The notes below the pieces were generated by a model that saw only the letters and a program-made list of their open reading frames with translations, did not search any database and was not told the DNA's origin. This document shows, piece by piece, positions 61,234 to 64,000 of a DNA stretch of 64,000 nt. The position numbers and the translations under genes are program-made. The stretch is from Firmicutes bacterium HGW-Firmicutes-4 (lineage in GTDB: Bacteria; Bacillota; Clostridia; Eubacteriales; Eubacteriaceae), in assembly GCA_002841405.1 (NCBI GenBank), contig PGZR01000003.1, positions 1 to 64,000 of the forward strand. Reading direction: 5' to 3'. Positions within the stretch are counted from its first letter, which is position 1, and the number at the start of each line of letters is the position of its first letter.

Positions 61234-61981
61234 AGAAGAAACGATTTTAGCATTTGATTTATATTGTAAGATACCCTTTGGAAAAATTCATCACAGTCAA
61301 CCAGAGATCATTAAATTATCACAGCTAATTAACCGAGAACCTTCAGCGGTTGCAATGAAAATGTCAAATCTAGCAAGCCATGATCCCGAACAACAAAAAA
61401 GAGGGATTAAAGGTTTGCAGCACGGTAGTAAATTAGAGCGCATAATTTGGGAGGAATTTCAAAATGATTGGGAGTCCCTGGCCTATGAAAGCAAAGCGAT
61501 TCTAGCCAGTATCAAAAACGAGGATATCGCAGTCGTGGCAAATATTGATCTACATAATTTGCCATCAGGTAAGGATAAGCGTAGTGTTGTTAAACAACGG
61601 ATTGGCCAGAGTTTTTTCAGGACTGCTGTATTAAATGCCTACGAATGCCGTTGCTGTATCACAGGAATTGCAATTGACACTTTGCTCGTTGCTAGCCATA
61701 TAAAACCCTGGAAACTCAGTGATGAAAAGACCGAACGCACCAACCCCACCAACGGTCTGTGTTTAAACGCTCTCCATGATAAAGCCTTTGATCAAGGATT
61801 GATTTCCATCAATCAAACGTTTGAAATTGTGGTATCTAATGAACTGAAACAGAATAATAATGATGTAAAAACAAAAGAATGGATTGTTAGTTTTGAAGGA
61901 AAGAAGATCAAAACACCTCAGAAGTTTTCACCGGATAGTCGGTTTATTGAATATCATAATGATGTGGTGTTTAGGGGGTAA
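61211..61981 (+). CDS. HNH endonuclease
   Basis: A 256-residue nuclease. The N-terminal half is a helical domain (WSREETILAFDLYCKIPFGK at the start). The C-terminal half has the HNH motif of the HNH_2-type restriction family: CRCCITG, VASHIKPWKLS, NPTNGLCLNALHDKAFDQG. It should cleave DNA, possibly modified. The ATG overlaps the methyltransferase end by 23 bases, so coupling is likely, but that methyltransferase does not look like a DNA-modifying partner. AT-richer than its neighbour, which suggests separate origin. Confidence 0.9.
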   Translation: MTRKIWSREETILAFDLYCKIPFGKIHHSQPEIIKLSQLINREPSAVAMKMSNLASHDPEQQKRGIKGLQHGSKLERIIWEEFQNDWESLAYESKAILASIKNEDIAVVANIDLHNLPSGKDKRSVVKQRIGQSFFRTAVLNAYECRCCITGIAIDTLLVASHIKPWKLSDEKTERTNPTNGLCLNALHDKAFDQGLISINQTFEIVVSNELKQNNNDVKTKEWIVSFEGKKIKTPQKFSPDSRFIEYHNDVVFRG

Positions 61982-62029
61982 GTTGTAGTCTAATATGACA
62001 ACGAATGGTGATTAAAGAAGGAGGAAATA

Positions 62030-62329
62030 ATGCAAGAGTCGAAATTTATGGATTACTTAATTAATGATTCAAACATCACAAGTAAAAACAAAGCGGTAAG
62101 TTCAAGAATGAGTCGAGCCAGAGCAGTTGAAAAAACATTAAATCTTAGTTTGGATGAAATTGTAGATGATGACAAAAAAATGTATCAATCTTTGATCAGA
62201 ATAAATGAAGAAATGAAAAATGCAAACGGCAACTATTCTAACGCTTTGAGAAAGTACTACACATTTAAAACAGGTAAAAAATTTCCGCGAATAGAAGAAT
62301 TTTATGATGAAAATCGCTTTAGTATATAA
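62030..62329 (+). CDS. Hypothetical protein (99 aa)
   Basis: A charged helical protein starting after AGAAGGAGGAAATA. The opening ESKFMDYLINDSNITSKNKA and middle SSRMSRARAVEKTLNLSLDE suggest a small DNA-binding or recombinase-core-like (SAM-like) helical bundle, but I do not recognise the family. It lies 48 bases after the HNH gene and 39 before the NERD gene, on the same strand, so it may be part of their operon. Confidence 0.6.
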   Translation: MQESKFMDYLINDSNITSKNKAVSSRMSRARAVEKTLNLSLDEIVDDDKKMYQSLIRINEEMKNANGNYSNALRKYYTFKTGKKFPRIEEFYDENRFSI

Positions 62330-62368
62330 AAGACGTCTACAATTGTCTGCATAAAGGAGGCTCCGCCC

Positions 62369-63727
62369 ATGTCCCTATTCACCCCCAACGCCACCCCCAT
62401 CTTCCTGAAAGAAGATTCCGATACCACCCGGCAGATCGCCCGGCTTAAAGAACTTCATGACAAAGCCACCGGCAAGGTCAAAGATGACATTGCCCGGGAA
62501 ATCACCCTGGCCAGCTATGGCGAAGTCGGGGAGCGGAACATTGCCTTTGAACTGAAAAACGCCGGGATACCGATGGTTATTATTCATGACCTGCACCTCC
62601 AGCATGAAGACCTGACCGCACAGATTGACTATGTCGTGGTGACCCGCAAGCTGGTCTTTTTTATCGAATGCAAAAACCTCTACGGTAATATTGAGATTGA
62701 CAATCAGGGCAATTTTGTCAGGAGCTATCCCTGGAATGGCCGCACGGTTAAAGAAGGAATCTATTCACCAATTACCCAGAACCAGCGGCATCTGGAAGTT
62801 TATCGGCAGCTCCGGCTGGCCCAGGCCACCAATCCGATCAAGCGTCTCGGTTTTCAGAGTGGCTTTGACAATTTTCATCAATCGATAGTCGTGCTGGCTA
62901 ATCCTAAAACAGTATTAAATGCCAAATACGCCAAAAAAGACGTCAAAGATAGAGTGATCCGGGCCGATCAGCTGATTGCCCATATCAAAGAACAGAATAA
63001 AAAATCAAAAGAATTGACATCCAGTGAAAAAGCGATGCAAGCCTGGGCAGAAAAAATTTTAGCTTTGCATCAGCCGCTAGCCAGCGACTACACTAAAAAA
63101 TATGAAACCATCCTGTCAGGCGTCACGGCAGCCGCCCCAGTTCCGCCTAAGCCGAGCGCCGCTCCGATGCCGGAAAGCGAAAAACCGGCAGTTCGGGAGA
63201 CCGCTGCCACACCTTACACCGTGACATCATCGCAAAATGACGATCTGGTGGCCAAACTCAAAGCCTATCGTCTACAAACCAGCCGCGCCGAAAAGGTCCA
63301 GGCCTATGTGGTTTTTAATGATCGGCAATTGGAAGATTTGATCACCCGGAAACCAACAACCTTGGAAGAATTGCAGCAGATATCTGGTTTTGGGCCGGTT
63401 AAAGCCGAAAAGTACGGCCCCGGCATTCTGGCCGTATTAAATCCGCTTGAAGGCGCTCAGGCTGCGGCGACCAGGGCTAGTCAAAAGCAGTCCTGGTCAC
63501 CGTCCCAACTTGTTGGTGAAAAAATCACCCACCAAAGCTTCGGTTCGGGCACCGTCAAAAGCGTCAGCCGCCATGAGATTATCATCAAGTTTCCAGCAAC
63601 CGCCAGAAGTTTTGCTTTTCCGGACGTCTTTGATACAACCATCTGGTTGTCAAACCCGGCCTTGCAAAAGCAAGTGGAAGAGCTTATCAAAGCAAAAAAG
63701 AAAGATGCTGGGGTACCAGCCCCGTAA
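62369..63727 (+). CDS. NERD-domain nuclease with HRDC domain
   Basis: A 452-residue protein. The NERD domain covers about residues 50-180: the Asp in LTAQIDYVVVTRKLVF and the Glu/Lys in FIECKNLYGNIEID are the nuclease-like core. A low-complexity Pro/Ala linker is near 255-285. Residues 295-370 form an HRDC domain (AYVVFNDRQLEDLITRKPTT, ISGFGPVKAEKYG), which binds nucleic acid, as in RecQ. The C-terminal 60 residues are a small beta domain (ITHQSFGSGTVKSVSRHEII). The start follows AAAGGAGGCTCCGCCC. A truncated copy of its N-terminus is at 54792. Confidence 0.9.
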   Translation: MSLFTPNATPIFLKEDSDTTRQIARLKELHDKATGKVKDDIAREITLASYGEVGERNIAFELKNAGIPMVIIHDLHLQHEDLTAQIDYVVVTRKLVFFIECKNLYGNIEIDNQGNFVRSYPWNGRTVKEGIYSPITQNQRHLEVYRQLRLAQATNPIKRLGFQSGFDNFHQSIVVLANPKTVLNAKYAKKDVKDRVIRADQLIAHIKEQNKKSKELTSSEKAMQAWAEKILALHQPLASDYTKKYETILSGVTAAAPVPPKPSAAPMPESEKPAVRETAATPYTVTSSQNDDLVAKLKAYRLQTSRAEKVQAYVVFNDRQLEDLITRKPTTLEELQQISGFGPVKAEKYGPGILAVLNPLEGAQAAATRASQKQSWSPSQLVGEKITHQSFGSGTVKSVSRHEIIIKFPATARSFAFPDVFDTTIWLSNPALQKQVEELIKAKKKDAGVPAP

Positions 63728-63769
63728 CTTAAAAAACGAAACTTATCACAACTAAAAGCGAGGTCAACC

Positions 63770-64000
63770 ATGAAACCAATTATTGCTGCTTGTGGAAATG
63801 ACTGCAGCGTCTGTCCCCGGATGCTGCCTAAAACGGCTGCCGAATTAACGGCGACGGCGGAACTGTGGTATAAGTTCGGCTATCGCGATCAGGTGGTCTC
63901 CAATGATGAGATCAGCTGTCGGGGTTGCACCCCGGACACCTGGTGTCGACATGAAATTGTTACCTGTACGGCCAGTCGAAAAATAAAAAATTGCGGTGAA
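63770..64000 (+). CDS. DUF3795 cysteine-rich protein, copy 2 (5' part)
   Basis: The frame starts at 63770 and is open to the window edge (77 codons). It is nearly the same as the DUF3795 protein at 55826 (CGNDCSVCPRMLPKT, CTPDTWCRHEIV, TASRKIKNCGE). It follows a NERD gene, as copy 1 does. The rest of the gene lies beyond the window. Confidence 0.85.
   Translation, partial: MKPIIAACGNDCSVCPRMLPKTAAELTATAELWYKFGYRDQVVSNDEISCRGCTPDTWCRHEIVTCTASRKIKNCGE

Overview
The window (64 kb, no recognisable rRNA or tRNA) looks like the chromosome of an anaerobic Gram-positive bacterium of the Clostridia, most likely Eubacteriaceae and plausibly Acetobacterium. This rests on strong AGGAGG-type ribosome sites, secreted proteins with clostridial hydrophobic (ChW) repeats, a PTS-type dihydroxyacetone kinase set, and several multidomain cyclic-di-GMP proteins. 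The genus is an inference; the clostridial assignment is firmer.

Region 1 (1-5.5 kb) is a tryptophan operon in the order trpE(3' end)-G-D-C-F-B-A, with overlapping or closely spaced genes. Region 2 (5.9-8.1 kb) holds dhaK, a broken dhaL that has lost its ATP/Mg-binding loop, and dhaM, closed by a strong terminator. Region 3 (8.2-33.8 kb) is a mosaic: a ZupT-like metal transporter, a membrane protein with a zinc ribbon and a frameshifted coiled-coil tail, a large chemoreceptor with a C-terminal extra domain, two ChW-repeat exoproteins (one a papain-like protease), a type II restriction-modification pair, two large GGDEF/HD-GYP proteins, an exported metallophosphatase, a full-length WYL regulator, and a diguanylate cyclase that has lost half of its sensor.

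Region 4 (34.7-43.0 kb) is a compact phage-like module: family A DNA polymerase, P4/D5-type primase-helicase, a small phage-type regulator, DUF1659 and DUF2922 proteins, an M15 endolysin, a holin, RadC and a truncated WYL regulator. It has replication and lysis genes but no capsid, terminase or integrase. At 29.3-29.6 kb lies a collapsed second copy in which polymerase and holin fragments are joined directly.

Region 5 (43.1-64 kb) is a defence-type island: two PLD-nuclease/SF2-helicase proteins, a very AT-rich three-gene cassette (PD-(D/E)xK nuclease, caspase-like protease, second PD-(D/E)xK-like protein), a Nudix hydrolase, McrB-McrC, a truncated DUF1016 protein, an HNH nuclease, NERD nucleases, two paralogous SAM methyltransferases and two DUF3795 proteins. 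Several modules occur twice, one copy often truncated, which suggests growth by duplication and recombination.

A family of at least seven imperfect palindromes (67, 98-100 or 189 bp) starting GTACCGACCAATTG and ending CAATTGTCGGTAC is scattered between genes from 3 to 40 kb, including inside the trp and dha operons. Their paired positions co-vary. They are the most striking unexplained DNA feature in the window, together with the caspase-nuclease cassette. Broken genes are frequent, and two frameshifted genes carry nine-base homopolymer runs; some of these may be assembly errors rather than biology.
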